Of a stretch of DNA of 64,000 bases, positions 25,317-33,991 are shown piece by piece. The notes beneath the pieces are model-generated. The model did no database searches and was not told the DNA's origin. It was given only the letters and a program-made list of their open reading frames with translations. A program made the translations under genes and the position numbers. The stretch spans positions 62,001 to 126,000 of the forward strand of contig DASXFE010000132.1 of assembly GCA_036489765.1 (NCBI GenBank), in the 5' to 3' direction. The number at the start of each line of letters is the position of its first letter. Within the stretch, counting starts at the first letter, position 1. This DNA comes from DATARH01 sp036489765 (GTDB taxonomy: Bacteria > Pseudomonadota > Alphaproteobacteria > ATCC43930 > CGMCC-115725).

Positions 25317-26360
25317 CTATGGGAAGACGATCTCGACGCGCCGGTTCTGCGGCTCGCGCACGCCGGCGGCGGTCGGGACGCGGTTGTCGTTTTCGCCGCG
25401 GCCGCTGACGGCCATCTGATTGCGCGGCACGCCGTCGCGGACAAGCGTGTTGGCGGTATTGTTGGCGCGGCGCTCGGAGAGGCGCTGGTTGTAGGCCTGC
25501 GAGCCGGACCGGTCGGTATAGCCGGTCACCTGGAGCTGCACATGCGCGCCGCTCCGATAGGCATTGGCCGCCTGTTGGATGATCTGCGCGCCCTGCGGCG
25601 TGATCGTGTCGCGATCCCAGTCGAAGAACACGAGGAACACCTGCCGTTGCGGCGGGGGCGGCGGCGCCGGCACGGCGGCGGGCGCCGCGACGGGAATGGG
25701 TTCCGCCGGCGGAGCGAAGTGATAGACGAGGCTCGCCAGGAAGTTATGCGTGGCGTAGCTGCTGTGATAGGTGCCGCCCCCGACATTCGGCGAATAATGG
25801 AAGCTCGGGTCCGTCGTCGCGAGATAGCGGTAGTCGACATCCAGCGACAGGTTGGGGTTGATGTTGTAGGTCGCCCCGACGATGCCCTGGTAGCCGAATT
25901 GCCAGCTATCGTCGTTGGCGAGCGCGCCGATCCCGGGCAGCTTGGCGTTCTCGACGACATCGACCGCGCCGATGCCGGCGCCGATATGCGGCGTTACCGG
26001 CCAGCCCATGTTCACATCGTAGATGACATTGGACATGATCGCGTGGCTGCTGCGGCTGCCGCTCGCGCCCGGCACGTGGAAGCCGGCTACCGAAAGCCGG
26101 TCCAATCCATTGTTGTGATAGACGTATTCTTCCTCGAACCGCCACGGCCCCATCTGGTAGCCGGCACGGGCGCCGACGGAGTAGCCGTCGTCGAAGCTTT
26201 TTTTGATCGTCGGCCCGCCGCCGCCATGGTCGTGCGCGTCGGTCAGGTCCGACCAGCCCGCCTCCCCGCCGATATACCACTGCGCCTGCGCTGGTACGGC
26301 GCAGGAAAGTGCCGTCACCGCGACGCACCCGCCGAGCAGTGCCAGAAACCGCTTCGTCAT
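25317..26360 (-). CDS. OmpA-family outer membrane protein (beta-barrel plus OmpA C-terminal domain)
   Basis: A 347-residue protein. A signal peptide ends with VPAQAQ. The barrel (about residues 25-215) starts WYIGGEAGW and contains repeated amphipathic strands such as GYSVGARAGYQMG and YNINPNLSLDVDYRY. A proline-rich hinge follows (VAAPAAVPAPPPPP). The C-terminal domain has VFFDWDRDTIT, VTGYTDRSGSQAYNQRLSERRA and a final RRVEIVFP, the diaminopimelate-binding OmpA fold. It would tie the outer membrane to peptidoglycan. A strong terminator follows, as expected for an abundant protein. Confidence 0.93.
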   Translation of the reverse strand: MTKRFLALLGGCVAVTALSCAVPAQAQWYIGGEAGWSDLTDAHDHGGGGPTIKKSFDDGYSVGARAGYQMGPWRFEEEYVYHNNGLDRLSVAGFHVPGASGSRSSHAIMSNVIYDVNMGWPVTPHIGAGIGAVDVVENAKLPGIGALANDDSWQFGYQGIVGATYNINPNLSLDVDYRYLATTDPSFHYSPNVGGGTYHSSYATHNFLASLVYHFAPPAEPIPVAAPAAVPAPPPPPQRQVFLVFFDWDRDTITPQGAQIIQQAANAYRSGAHVQLQVTGYTDRSGSQAYNQRLSERRANNTANTLVRDGVPRNQMAVSGRGENDNRVPTAAGVREPQNRRVEIVFP

Positions 26361-26494
26361 TTGATGGCCCCCTATGCGAACGACAGGGCGGCTTTGCGTC
26401 CTGTCTGCACTCGGGTATACGCCGCGTTTTCCGAAACGATCCCTGGCTGAGTAACCCGGTCGCGGGAATGCCTAAGGGTGCACTACCGCCCGTT

Positions 26495-27190
26495 TCACGC
26501 GGCGCCGTTTCTTCGCGTTCTGCACCCGTCGAGGAAGAGCCCCACCGTGCCCGCGACCCACGCCGACAGCTCGTCATTTCCGAGCGGGATGCCGAGCCCC
26601 AGGGCCCGGCGCTGCGGGCCGGTGACGACCATCAGGATGAACTGCTCGGCGGCGAACCGCGTATCGCAGGGACCCAGCTCTCCTGCGGCGATGCGCCGGT
26701 CGAGATCGCGTGAAATGCGCTCGACCCCCGTCGCCGCGCCCAGGTCGTGGAGGATCCGGGCGAGCCCGGGAAATTGGCGCGCCTCGGCGATCACGATGCG
26801 GTGAAGCGCCAGCGCCTCGGGCTTGAGCGCGATGCCGAGGATGTGTTCTCCCGCGCGACGAAGCGCCGCGTCGATGTCGGGAGCGTCGAGCAACGTCGAG
26901 TCGAAGGGCGGCATCCACCGCTCGATCAGCCGGCGCACAACCGCCTCGAACAGCACCTCTTTCCCGCGGAACCGGTGATAGAACGTCCGCTTCGAGATGC
27001 CGGCGCGCTTGGCGACCGCCTCGATGCTCGTCGTGCCAAAGCCGTGGCTCAGAAACAAAGCCGTCGCCACGTCGAGGATCCGGTCGGAAAGCTGGGCGGA
27101 CTGCAGTCGCGACGGGCGCCCTCCGCGACCGCGGCGTTGGATGTGCGCGACTGGCTCGGTGACCCCCAGCATATATTGGCTCACCGTCAT
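26495..27190 (-). CDS. TetR-family transcriptional regulator
   Basis: A 231-residue protein with an N-terminal TetR helix-turn-helix (ILDVATALFLSHGFGTTSIEAVAKRAGISKRTFYHRFRGKEVLF region, residues 38-80) after a basic RRGRGGRPSR segment. The C-terminal ligand domain resembles the AefR-like group. It is divergent from an SDR gene, across a 150-base gap that should hold its operator, so control of the SDR/RidA-like operon is a reasonable inference. No clear palindrome was found by eye in the gap. Confidence 0.87.
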   Translation of the reverse strand: MTVSQYMLGVTEPVAHIQRRGRGGRPSRLQSAQLSDRILDVATALFLSHGFGTTSIEAVAKRAGISKRTFYHRFRGKEVLFEAVVRRLIERWMPPFDSTLLDAPDIDAALRRAGEHILGIALKPEALALHRIVIAEARQFPGLARILHDLGAATGVERISRDLDRRIAAGELGPCDTRFAAEQFILMVVTGPQRRALGLGIPLGNDELSAWVAGTVGLFLDGCRTRRNGAA

Positions 27191-27342
27191 GCCTTCGTTA
27201 TGGCGACGATTCTCCGCCGTTCAAGGAGGAAACGCAACAGGGCCGTGCATTTTCGCTCGACCGAACGGGTGGATCGGGCTGGCGTCACCCGCGCAATCCG
27301 CGCAACATCGCCACACGAAACCTCAGTGCGGGCGGCGGGGCG

Positions 27343-28092
27343 ATGAACATCGATCTATCGGGCAAGCGGGCGGTTGTGTGCGGCGGCAGCCGGGGGATCG
27401 GGCGGGCGATCGCGCTCGCTTTCGCCGAATCCGGTGCAGCGGTGTCGCTCTGCGCGCGCGGCGCCGAGGCACTCGAACAGACGCGGGCCGAGATCGCCGC
27501 GACCGGGGCGACCACGCACGCCGCGACCTGCGACCTCGCCGACGCGGGCCAGATCGCCGCCTATGTCGCCGCCGCGGCCGAGGCGCTCGGCGGGCTCGAC
27601 ATTCTGGTCAACAACGCGTCGGCCTTCGGATCGGCCAACACCGAGGCAGGGTGGGAGACGAGCGTCGCGGTCGACCTGATGGCGACGGTACGGGCGAGCT
27701 GGGCGGCGCTGCCGCATATGGAGGCGGCCGGCGGCGGCGCGATCATCAACATCTCGTCGATTTCCGGCCTCGGCGCCTCCGCCCGCACCCCGCCCTACGG
27801 CGCGGTCAAGGCCGCGGTCATCCAGTACACCCAGAGCGAGGCCGCGGCGCAGGCGAAAAAGGGCATCCGCGTCAACTGCATCGCCCCCGGCTCGATAGAG
27901 TTCCCGGGCGGCTCGTGGGAAAAGCGCAAGACCGACAACCCCCGTCTTTACGACTCGATCCTGCGCAGCATCCCGTTCGGCCGGCTCGGCCGCCCCGAGG
28001 AGATCGCCTGGGTAGCGACGTTCCTCGCCTCGCCGCTCGCGGGGTGGGTCACCGGCCAGACGATCGCGGTCGACGGCGGGCAGCTGCTTTGA
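27343..28092 (+). CDS. Short-chain dehydrogenase/reductase
   Basis: A 249-residue classical SDR. The cofactor motif is GGSRGIGRAI, followed by NNAS. The catalytic serine is in NISSISG and the tyrosine-lysine pair in PPYGAVKAAV. The C-terminus ends VTGQTIAVDGGQLL, the usual SDR end. The substrate is unknown. It heads an operon with a truncated Rieske oxygenase gene and a RidA-like gene, so it probably served in a catabolic pathway for a small hydroxy or keto compound. Confidence 0.9.
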   Translation: MNIDLSGKRAVVCGGSRGIGRAIALAFAESGAAVSLCARGAEALEQTRAEIAATGATTHAATCDLADAGQIAAYVAAAAEALGGLDILVNNASAFGSANTEAGWETSVAVDLMATVRASWAALPHMEAAGGGAIINISSISGLGASARTPPYGAVKAAVIQYTQSEAAAQAKKGIRVNCIAPGSIEFPGGSWEKRKTDNPRLYDSILRSIPFGRLGRPEEIAWVATFLASPLAGWVTGQTIAVDGGQLL

Positions 28093-28108
28093 CGCAAGGA
28101 GCCGACCG

Positions 28109-28285
28109 ATGAAATCGGCCTATGGGCGGCAGACGCCGCCGCCGGATGACGAGCTGACCTGCGTCGAGCAGGGCAGCCCGATGGGCGAACTGCTGCGGCG
28201 CTACTGGCAGCCGGTATGCCCGAACGACCACGTGCGCGGCATCAACATGGTTGAGGCTGCGATGCAAGGGTCGGACGCGCTATGA
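28109..28285 (+). pseudogene. Rieske oxygenase N-terminal stub
   Basis: A 58-codon frame whose first 43 codons match the start of phthalate-dioxygenase-type Rieske oxygenases (ELTCVEQGSPMGELLRRYWQPV, with PMGELLRRYW diagnostic). The homology then ends abruptly at NDHVRG and the frame runs to a TGA that overlaps the ATG of the next gene (ATGA). The Rieske [2Fe-2S] ligands and the mononuclear iron domain are completely missing. This looks like a large internal deletion that kept the operon order. It could still be translated and so couple translation to the next gene. Confidence 0.7.
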
Positions 28286-29550
28286 CCGACATCGCGGTCA
28301 AATCGGTCGAGCACCTGCTCGGCACGCCCGTCTGCTACGCCTATGCGGTCAAGGCCGGGAAGTTCGTGTTCCTGACCGGGCACGAGGCCTATGACTGGGA
28401 AACCGGCGCCCTCGATTACGCCGTCGCCGGCGCGCCGGGCTTCCCGCTCTACGGCCAGCACCAGAGCCGGCGCGAGGCGGATTTCGTCTTCGCCCGCATG
28501 CAGCGGCTGCTGCACGAATTCGGCAGCGACCTCGCGCACAGCCTCCGCCTCGACCAGTACTACCCGAACCCGCGCGCCGTCACCGGCTATCACCTCGCCC
28601 GCCACGACGCGTTTCGCGACTACATCCCGCCGAGCACTTCGGTCGTCATGGAGCGCGTCTTCGGCGGCGCGTCGACGATCTCGACCTCATTGATCGCGGT
28701 CGAGCGCGGCCACGAGATCAGGAAGATCCACCCGCCCGGCATCACCTCGGCGCCGACCTCGGGGTATGTGCCGGCGATCGTCTGCGACGATCTCGTCTTC
28801 GTCGCCGGGCAGATGGCCCACAACCCGGGCCAAGGGCTCGATCCGCGTGTCGTCGTCCCGGAATGGGCCGCCTGGTTCGGCGTCCCGATCCGCAAGCAGA
28901 CCGAGTACCTGATCGAGCACAAGCTGAAGCCCACGCTGGAGGCGGCCGGATCGTCATTGGAACGCTCGGTCAAGGCGCAAATCTACCTCGCCGACATCGC
29001 CGACGCGCCCGATTGCCTCGATGTGTGGAACCAATACTACGCCGGCATCCCCTGCGCCGTGACCGTCGTCCCGACCAAGTCCTTCGCGACCCGAGGCGGG
29101 ATCATCGAGATCAACCTGATCGCCCTGGCAAATGGGGCGATACGCCGGAAAGAAGTTGTCGAGGCCGACCTCCCCGGCATGGCCGCCTACGGCCCGCACA
29201 TCAAGATCGGCGAATTCTTCCTCCCGTCCGGCCTGATGCCGATCGACCACCACGGCCACGTCGCGGGCCACAACACCCCCGGCTTTGAAGGCCTCTCCCA
29301 CGCCGGCGCCACCCAGGCCGCCGCGATCTACGACTACGCCGAAGCGTTGTGCGCCGCCGCCGGCACATCGATGGCAAAGCTTCTCCGCGCCCAGTATTTC
29401 TGCGCCGACGTCGCCGCCTTCCCCGGCGTCGCAATGGCGTGGTCCGCGCGCCGTGGGAAACAGCCCCACCCGTTCGTCTGCGTCCAAACCCCCATGCCGA
29501 TGCCCGCGCCGGGAATGGCGGTGATCGCAGATTTCTGGATCGCGACGTAG
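28282..29550 (+). CDS. Tandem RidA/YjgF-like domain protein
   Basis: A 422-residue protein that appears to contain three RidA-like folds in a row (about residues 10-150, 155-290 and 300-420). The middle one is clearest: DLVFVAGQMAHNPGQG, a SLERSVKAQIYLADIADAPDCLDVWNQYY helix and IIEINLIAL. The third has GATQAAAIYDYAEALCAAAGTSMAKLLRAQYF. The conserved deaminase arginine of RidA in the usual R-x-A-V context is not seen (middle domain has PCAVTVVPT), so enamine deaminase activity is doubtful. It would form trimers or a pseudo-trimer. It follows the oxygenase stub in a catabolic-looking operon. Confidence 0.78.
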   Translation: MTDIAVKSVEHLLGTPVCYAYAVKAGKFVFLTGHEAYDWETGALDYAVAGAPGFPLYGQHQSRREADFVFARMQRLLHEFGSDLAHSLRLDQYYPNPRAVTGYHLARHDAFRDYIPPSTSVVMERVFGGASTISTSLIAVERGHEIRKIHPPGITSAPTSGYVPAIVCDDLVFVAGQMAHNPGQGLDPRVVVPEWAAWFGVPIRKQTEYLIEHKLKPTLEAAGSSLERSVKAQIYLADIADAPDCLDVWNQYYAGIPCAVTVVPTKSFATRGGIIEINLIALANGAIRRKEVVEADLPGMAAYGPHIKIGEFFLPSGLMPIDHHGHVAGHNTPGFEGLSHAGATQAAAIYDYAEALCAAAGTSMAKLLRAQYFCADVAAFPGVAMAWSARRGKQPHPFVCVQTPMPMPAPGMAVIADFWIAT

Positions 29551-29605
29551 AGCCCTAAACCCCAGAATTCCCCCTCTCCCCCCATTGGGCGGAGAGGATT
29601 CTTCG

Positions 29606-30727
29606 TTACCCGCCCAGCGTCACGCCCACCAGCCTCCCGATCCCGTAAGTGATCGCGGCGGCGAGAAAGCCGGTCGCCAGTTGCCTCCCGGCGGAAAGGG
29701 CGAGGCTTCTTCCCGTGAAGAGGGAGGTGCCGGCGCCGATCATTATCAGGGCCACGCCGCCGCAGGCGAGGCTCGCGCCGAGAGCCGGGAGCCCGTCGAG
29801 CCAGAAATACGGCGCCACCGGGAAGATCGCGCCCGCGGAGAACAGTGCGAACGACGAGCCGGCGGCGGACCAGGCGGAACCGCCGAGCTCTTCGGGATCG
29901 ATGCCCAATTCTTCGCGGGCCAACGTGTCGAGCGCGGTGTCCTTGTTGGCCATCAGGCTTTTCGCCAGCGCGCGGGCCTGCGCCTCGTCGAGGCCCTTTG
30001 CCTGGTAGATGAGGGCCATCTCCTCCTCTTCCTCCTCAGGCATCCGCTTCAATTCGTCGGCCTCGACCGCGATCTGCCGCTCGCTCAGTTCGCGCGAGCT
30101 GGTGACCGAGAGCCATTCGCCCATCGCCATCGAGCAGGCGCCGGCGACAAGACCCGCGAGCCCGGTGAGGAGGATGGTCTTCCCCTGCGCTTCGGCCCCG
30201 GCGACGCCCATCACTAGGCTGAGGTTGGAGACGAGCCCGTCATTGGCGCCGAGCACCGCGGCCCTCAGCGCGTTGCCGCCGGTGCGGTGGCGCCCCTCCA
30301 TCCGGGCGAGCGTACTGCCGCCGGCGCCCTGCGGAAATGCCGCCCCCATCGCCTGGACGACGCGGTTGTGCGACCGCTCCGCGCCCGGCAACCCGGCGGC
30401 GACCGCTTCGGGCTGGTCGTCGTATTGGACCTCGTCGCGCTGTTCGAGGGTGCTGATCGTCGGCAGGACGAATTGCGGCCCAAAGCGCCTGGCGAGCCAG
30501 GAAAGCGCCCGCGTCCGCCAGCCTGGCCCGGCCCGCTGGGCAACAGCGCCGCGGCGCGCGAGCTCCTTGCGCCACAGCTCGGCATGCGCCTCCTCGACCG
30601 CGGCGAGACGGCCGTAGACCTGGCTCAGCCGCGGGTCCGGTTCGCTCTCGGCAAGCGCGCGGTAGAGCCGCGCGCCATCGACCTCGCCGCGCAGATTGGC
30701 CTGGTAGCGGGAAATCTCATCGGGCAT
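29606..30727 (-). CDS. Membrane-bound ferritin-like / VIT1 iron exporter (MbfA-like)
   Basis: A 373-residue protein. Residues about 1-130 form a rubrerythrin-like four-helix domain with metal-binding acids (GEVDGARLYRALAE; EEAHAELWRKEL). Residues about 150-373 are a VIT1/CCC1 transporter with AAVLGANDGLVSNLSLVMGVAGA, a conserved GACSMAMGEWLSV helix, a cytosolic helical EEEEEMALIY metal-binding segment, and terminal membrane helices. MbfA proteins of Rhizobiales export iron and protect against iron and peroxide stress. No Irr box was recognised by eye. Confidence 0.88.
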   Translation of the reverse strand: MPDEISRYQANLRGEVDGARLYRALAESEPDPRLSQVYGRLAAVEEAHAELWRKELARRGAVAQRAGPGWRTRALSWLARRFGPQFVLPTISTLEQRDEVQYDDQPEAVAAGLPGAERSHNRVVQAMGAAFPQGAGGSTLARMEGRHRTGGNALRAAVLGANDGLVSNLSLVMGVAGAEAQGKTILLTGLAGLVAGACSMAMGEWLSVTSSRELSERQIAVEADELKRMPEEEEEEMALIYQAKGLDEAQARALAKSLMANKDTALDTLAREELGIDPEELGGSAWSAAGSSFALFSAGAIFPVAPYFWLDGLPALGASLACGGVALIMIGAGTSLFTGRSLALSAGRQLATGFLAAAITYGIGRLVGVTLGG

Positions 30728-30740
30728 GGGCGTCCCCGTT

Positions 30741-32087
30741 TCAGCCGGGGCAGATATACCCCACGCCGCTCGGGTTCTTGAAGCATCCGACCGATTCGGG
30801 GAACACGTGCTTCGGCAGCCACAGCACGAAATCGGGCCAGAAGATGCAGACCGCGATCGTGATGAAAAAGATCGTATAGATCGACAGCGACGCCAGGAGC
30901 GCCTGCGAGAACCTGACGCCGACGAATTTCGACGCCATCAGCAGCGCCAATCCATAGGGCGGCGTGATCAGACCGAAGGCGAGCGTCACGATCAACACGA
31001 CGCCCATATGCACCGAGTTGATGTTGCCGGCGTCGGTCAGCATGTTGACGATCGGCATGAAGATGACGATGCACGGCACCGGCTCGATAAAGTCGCCGAC
31101 GATCGTGAAGAGGGCGACCAGCGCAAACATGATCTTGTACGGGTTGTCGCCGGCAAACCCCGTGATCCACCCCGAAACGACGATCGGTCCGCGCAGATAA
31201 GCGAGCATCCAGCCGAACGCCGAGGCCGCACCGATTGTGATCAGCGGCAGCGAATAGATCAGCCCGGCGTGGGCGAAATCGCGCGGCAGGCGCTTCAGGT
31301 GATCCCAGTTCAAAATCGGGATCACGACGACGAGGATATAGGCGATCGCGATGACCCCAGCCTCGGTCGGGGTGAACCAGCCGGTCAGGATCCCACCGAG
31401 CAGGATGATCGGGATCACGATCGGCAGCGCCGCCGCCTTGGTCGCATCGGTGAACTCGATGAGCGTCGCGCGCGGCCGGCGCTTTCCGGGCGGGCCGAAG
31501 AAATAGCAGTAGATCATCAGCCCGAACCCGACCATCAGACCGGGCGCGATGCCGCCGAGGAAGAGCCCGGCGATCGAGACGTTGCCGATCGCGCCATAGA
31601 CGACCGCCATGATGCTCGGCGGCACCAGGTTGGCGATGGTCGCCGCCGCTGCGATGAGCGCGGCGACGAACGCCGGCGAATATCCCTCTTGCGACATCGG
31701 CCGGGCCATCGTCCGGCTCAGCACCGCGACATCGGCCGAGGACGATCCCGACATCCCGGAAAAGAACATGCTGAACACGGTCACGACCTGCGCCAGCCCG
31801 CCGCGGATGTGGCCGACCATCGCCTGCGACAGCTCGGCGATACGGACAACCACATTGGCCGAGGTCATCAATTCGCCGACCAGCAGGAAGAACGGGATCG
31901 CCATCAGCGCCTCGGCGTCGATCCCGTTGAAAAGCTGGGTCATGATCGACGGCAGGCTCACCGGCGTGAACAAGGTGCCGATGATGACGCCGGCCATCAG
32001 CGCGAAGGCGACCGGCACGCCGAGATAGCCGAACACCAGAAACATCACCGCCATCAGGCCGACGATGAGGCCGTTTTCGGCCGTCAT
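30741..32087 (-). CDS. dctM: TRAP transporter large permease (DctM)
   Basis: A 448-residue inner membrane protein with about 12 helices, the TRAP large subunit driving Na+-coupled uptake of organic acids. Typical parts are the N-terminal LMAVMFLVFGYLGVPVAFAL, the FFSGMSGSSSADVAVL motif near residue 150, and NLVPPSIMAVVYG. It is the last gene of a P-Q-M cluster, 30 bases after the small subunit. The C-terminal tail after VLWLPKHVFPES is slightly longer than usual. Confidence 0.93.
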   Translation of the reverse strand: MTAENGLIVGLMAVMFLVFGYLGVPVAFALMAGVIIGTLFTPVSLPSIMTQLFNGIDAEALMAIPFFLLVGELMTSANVVVRIAELSQAMVGHIRGGLAQVVTVFSMFFSGMSGSSSADVAVLSRTMARPMSQEGYSPAFVAALIAAAATIANLVPPSIMAVVYGAIGNVSIAGLFLGGIAPGLMVGFGLMIYCYFFGPPGKRRPRATLIEFTDATKAAALPIVIPIILLGGILTGWFTPTEAGVIAIAYILVVVIPILNWDHLKRLPRDFAHAGLIYSLPLITIGAASAFGWMLAYLRGPIVVSGWITGFAGDNPYKIMFALVALFTIVGDFIEPVPCIVIFMPIVNMLTDAGNINSVHMGVVLIVTLAFGLITPPYGLALLMASKFVGVRFSQALLASLSIYTIFFITIAVCIFWPDFVLWLPKHVFPESVGCFKNPSGVGYICPG

Positions 32088-32117
32088 ATCGGAGTGGGGG
32101 TCATAGCGAGGTGGGGA

Positions 32118-32684
32118 TCATATCGAGGTGTCGTATTCGCCGAGCATCGACGCGCTCTTGCCGTCCTCGGCGCTCGCAAAGCCGTTCCGCCAGCCGTTGA
32201 CGAGCTGCTCGATCGCAAAGAGCACCACGAATGCGCCGGCGACCGGGATCGGCGCATAGAGCGACGCGAGCGGGGTCAATGACGGCATCCGGTAGGCGTG
32301 GAAGCCTTCAAGGAAATTGATAAAGCCGAAATACACCATGCATAGCCCGACCCCGATCAGCACGAGCCGGTTGAATGTCTCGATCGTGTAGCGCAGCGGG
32401 CCGGTCAGCGACTCGGCGATCGCCGAAAGGTTGAGGTGGTCGTTGCGCCGGCAGGCCGCCGCCGTGCCGATGAAGATGCCGTACACGAAGAACGTGGTCG
32501 TAACCTCTTGCACCCACAGCACCGGATGCCCGATCGACCGGGTCACGACATCGAAGAACACGGTGCAGGAAAACCCAGCCAGCGCGACCCCGCACAGCAC
32601 CATCAGCATCTGCTCAATGCCGTCGAACGCCCGCCATTTCAGGTGGCGCTGGCGGTCGAGGACGAGAGAGGGAAGTTTGCTCAC
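32118..32684 (-). CDS. dctQ: TRAP transporter small permease (DctQ)
   Basis: A 188-residue protein with four membrane helices, the DctQ subunit. Seen are the start helix MLMVLCGVALAGFSCTVFFDVVTR, then the VLWVQEVTTTFFVYGIFIGTAAACRRNDHL signature and two more helices. Translation starts with GTG at 32682-32684. A family B repeat separates it from the binding-protein gene upstream. Confidence 0.9.
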   Translation of the reverse strand: MSKLPSLVLDRQRHLKWRAFDGIEQMLMVLCGVALAGFSCTVFFDVVTRSIGHPVLWVQEVTTTFFVYGIFIGTAAACRRNDHLNLSAIAESLTGPLRYTIETFNRLVLIGVGLCMVYFGFINFLEGFHAYRMPSLTPLASLYAPIPVAGAFVVLFAIEQLVNGWRNGFASAEDGKSASMLGEYDTSI

Positions 32685-32717
32685 GGTCGGCTTGGCCGGG
32701 CGGGAGGAGCGGCAAAG

Positions 32718-32826
32718 CGTCCTTCGAGACGCCCGCTACGCGGGTTTCTCGGGATGAGGAACGTATTTGGTGCCATCCACAGACTTCCTCATCCCGAGGA
32801 GGCGCGAAGCGCCGTCCCGAAGGACG
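32718..32826. repeat. Long inverted repeat, family B copy 2
   Basis: Arms 32718-32760 and 32786-32826 are inverted complements (CGTCCTTCGAGACG... / ...CGTCCCGAAGGACG with ATGAGGA / TCCTCAT at the centre). The sequence matches the copy at 6742-6863 in both arms, but the spacer differs. It sits inside the TRAP operon between dctP and dctQ, where its hairpin could reduce transcription or stabilise the upstream message. Confidence 0.85.
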
Positions 32827-32869
32827 CTTGAACAGGCGTGCAACCCGAGACCGCCCCTAATCCTTGGCC

Positions 32870-33874
32870 CTAATCCTTGATCGCCCGCACGAGGGTCAGG
32901 ACCTTGACGGCGCCGGGGCCGAGTTCGGCGGCAAGCTTGTCCTGGAGCGGTTCGGCGTCCTTGATGAAGCCGGATTTGTCGACGCCGTCGACGAACTTGA
33001 CCCCCATCTTCTGCAGCTTCGCCATCGACTCGTGCTCGAGCTCGAGCGCCTTCGGCGGCTCGACCTTGGCGACCTCCTCGGCGGCAGCCTGGACCCAGCC
33101 CTTCTGCTCGTCGTTGAGGCTGTTCCACACCTTGTCCGAGACCCACAGCATGTTGTTGTTCGCCTCATGCTGGGTCAGCGACATGATCGGCGCGACCTCG
33201 TAGTGCTTGTTCGACTGGTAGACGTTGATTCCGTTCTCGGCCATCGCGACGATACCGGTCTGCAAGGCCGTGTAGACGTCGCCGAACGGCATGTGCACGG
33301 TCTGCGCGCCATAGGCCGGGAACATCGTGTCCTCGGTCGCGGTCGCCTGCACGCGGACCTTGACGTTCTGCAGGTCGGCGACGCTGTGGACCTCCTTTTT
33401 CCCGTACATGTCGCGGAAGCCCATCGTCATCAGCGCCATGACATGCGTGCCGGTCACCTTGGCATTGATCATGTCGAGGAAAGCCTTGGGAACGCCCGGA
33501 TCGGCAAGCGACTTCAAGAGGTGCGCCTCGGAGCGGAACACGAAGTGGATCGAGAAGACCCCGGATTCGGGCTGCAGCGTCGCGCCGTTCGCGGTCGAGG
33601 TGATGCTGAAATCGACATCGCCCGTGCGCAGCTTCTGCAGCACCTGCGGCTCTTGGCCGAGCTGGGCGCCGGGGAATTGGTCGATCAGCATCGTACCGTG
33701 CGACAGCTCGGCGAGCTTGGCGGCGAAGGTGTCGCCGGCGACGCCATACGCGGTCGTTTTCGGCTGGTCGTAGGCAAAGCTGAAATGGCGCGCATCCGCC
33801 GCCCGCGTCGAGCTGCCGGCGAGCGCAATGGCGAAAAGCGCCGAAATCCCGGCGATGATGGTGTCGCGGCCCAT
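32870..33874 (-). CDS. dctP: TRAP transporter substrate-binding protein (DctP)
   Basis: A 334-residue periplasmic binding protein. A signal peptide (TIIAGISALFAIALAGSSTRAA) precedes the DctP fold with FSFAYDQPKTTAYGVAGDTFA, a GELGQEP-like AQLGQEPQVLQKLRTGDVDF and the conserved arginine region VRVQATATEDTMFPAYGAQTV. The substrate is probably a carboxylate but cannot be named. ATG 33872-33874 follows a GGGGGG ribosome site; an upstream in-frame ATG lacks one. Confidence 0.9.
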   Translation of the reverse strand: MGRDTIIAGISALFAIALAGSSTRAADARHFSFAYDQPKTTAYGVAGDTFAAKLAELSHGTMLIDQFPGAQLGQEPQVLQKLRTGDVDFSITSTANGATLQPESGVFSIHFVFRSEAHLLKSLADPGVPKAFLDMINAKVTGTHVMALMTMGFRDMYGKKEVHSVADLQNVKVRVQATATEDTMFPAYGAQTVHMPFGDVYTALQTGIVAMAENGINVYQSNKHYEVAPIMSLTQHEANNNMLWVSDKVWNSLNDEQKGWVQAAAEEVAKVEPPKALELEHESMAKLQKMGVKFVDGVDKSGFIKDAEPLQDKLAAELGPGAVKVLTLVRAIKD

Positions 33875-33991
33875 AATGTCCCCCCTGGTCCTCGTTGCCG
33901 GGACGACCAGCCCAGCGGTCACTACTCCGGCCACTTTACGCAACCCTCGCGCAACCGTCTACCGCGCGTCCCGACGTCGGGGACGCTTCCG

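Noticed and set aside
27191..27342. TetR operator between tetR and the SDR gene
   Set aside because: A site is expected here, but no convincing palindrome of the usual length could be picked by eye.
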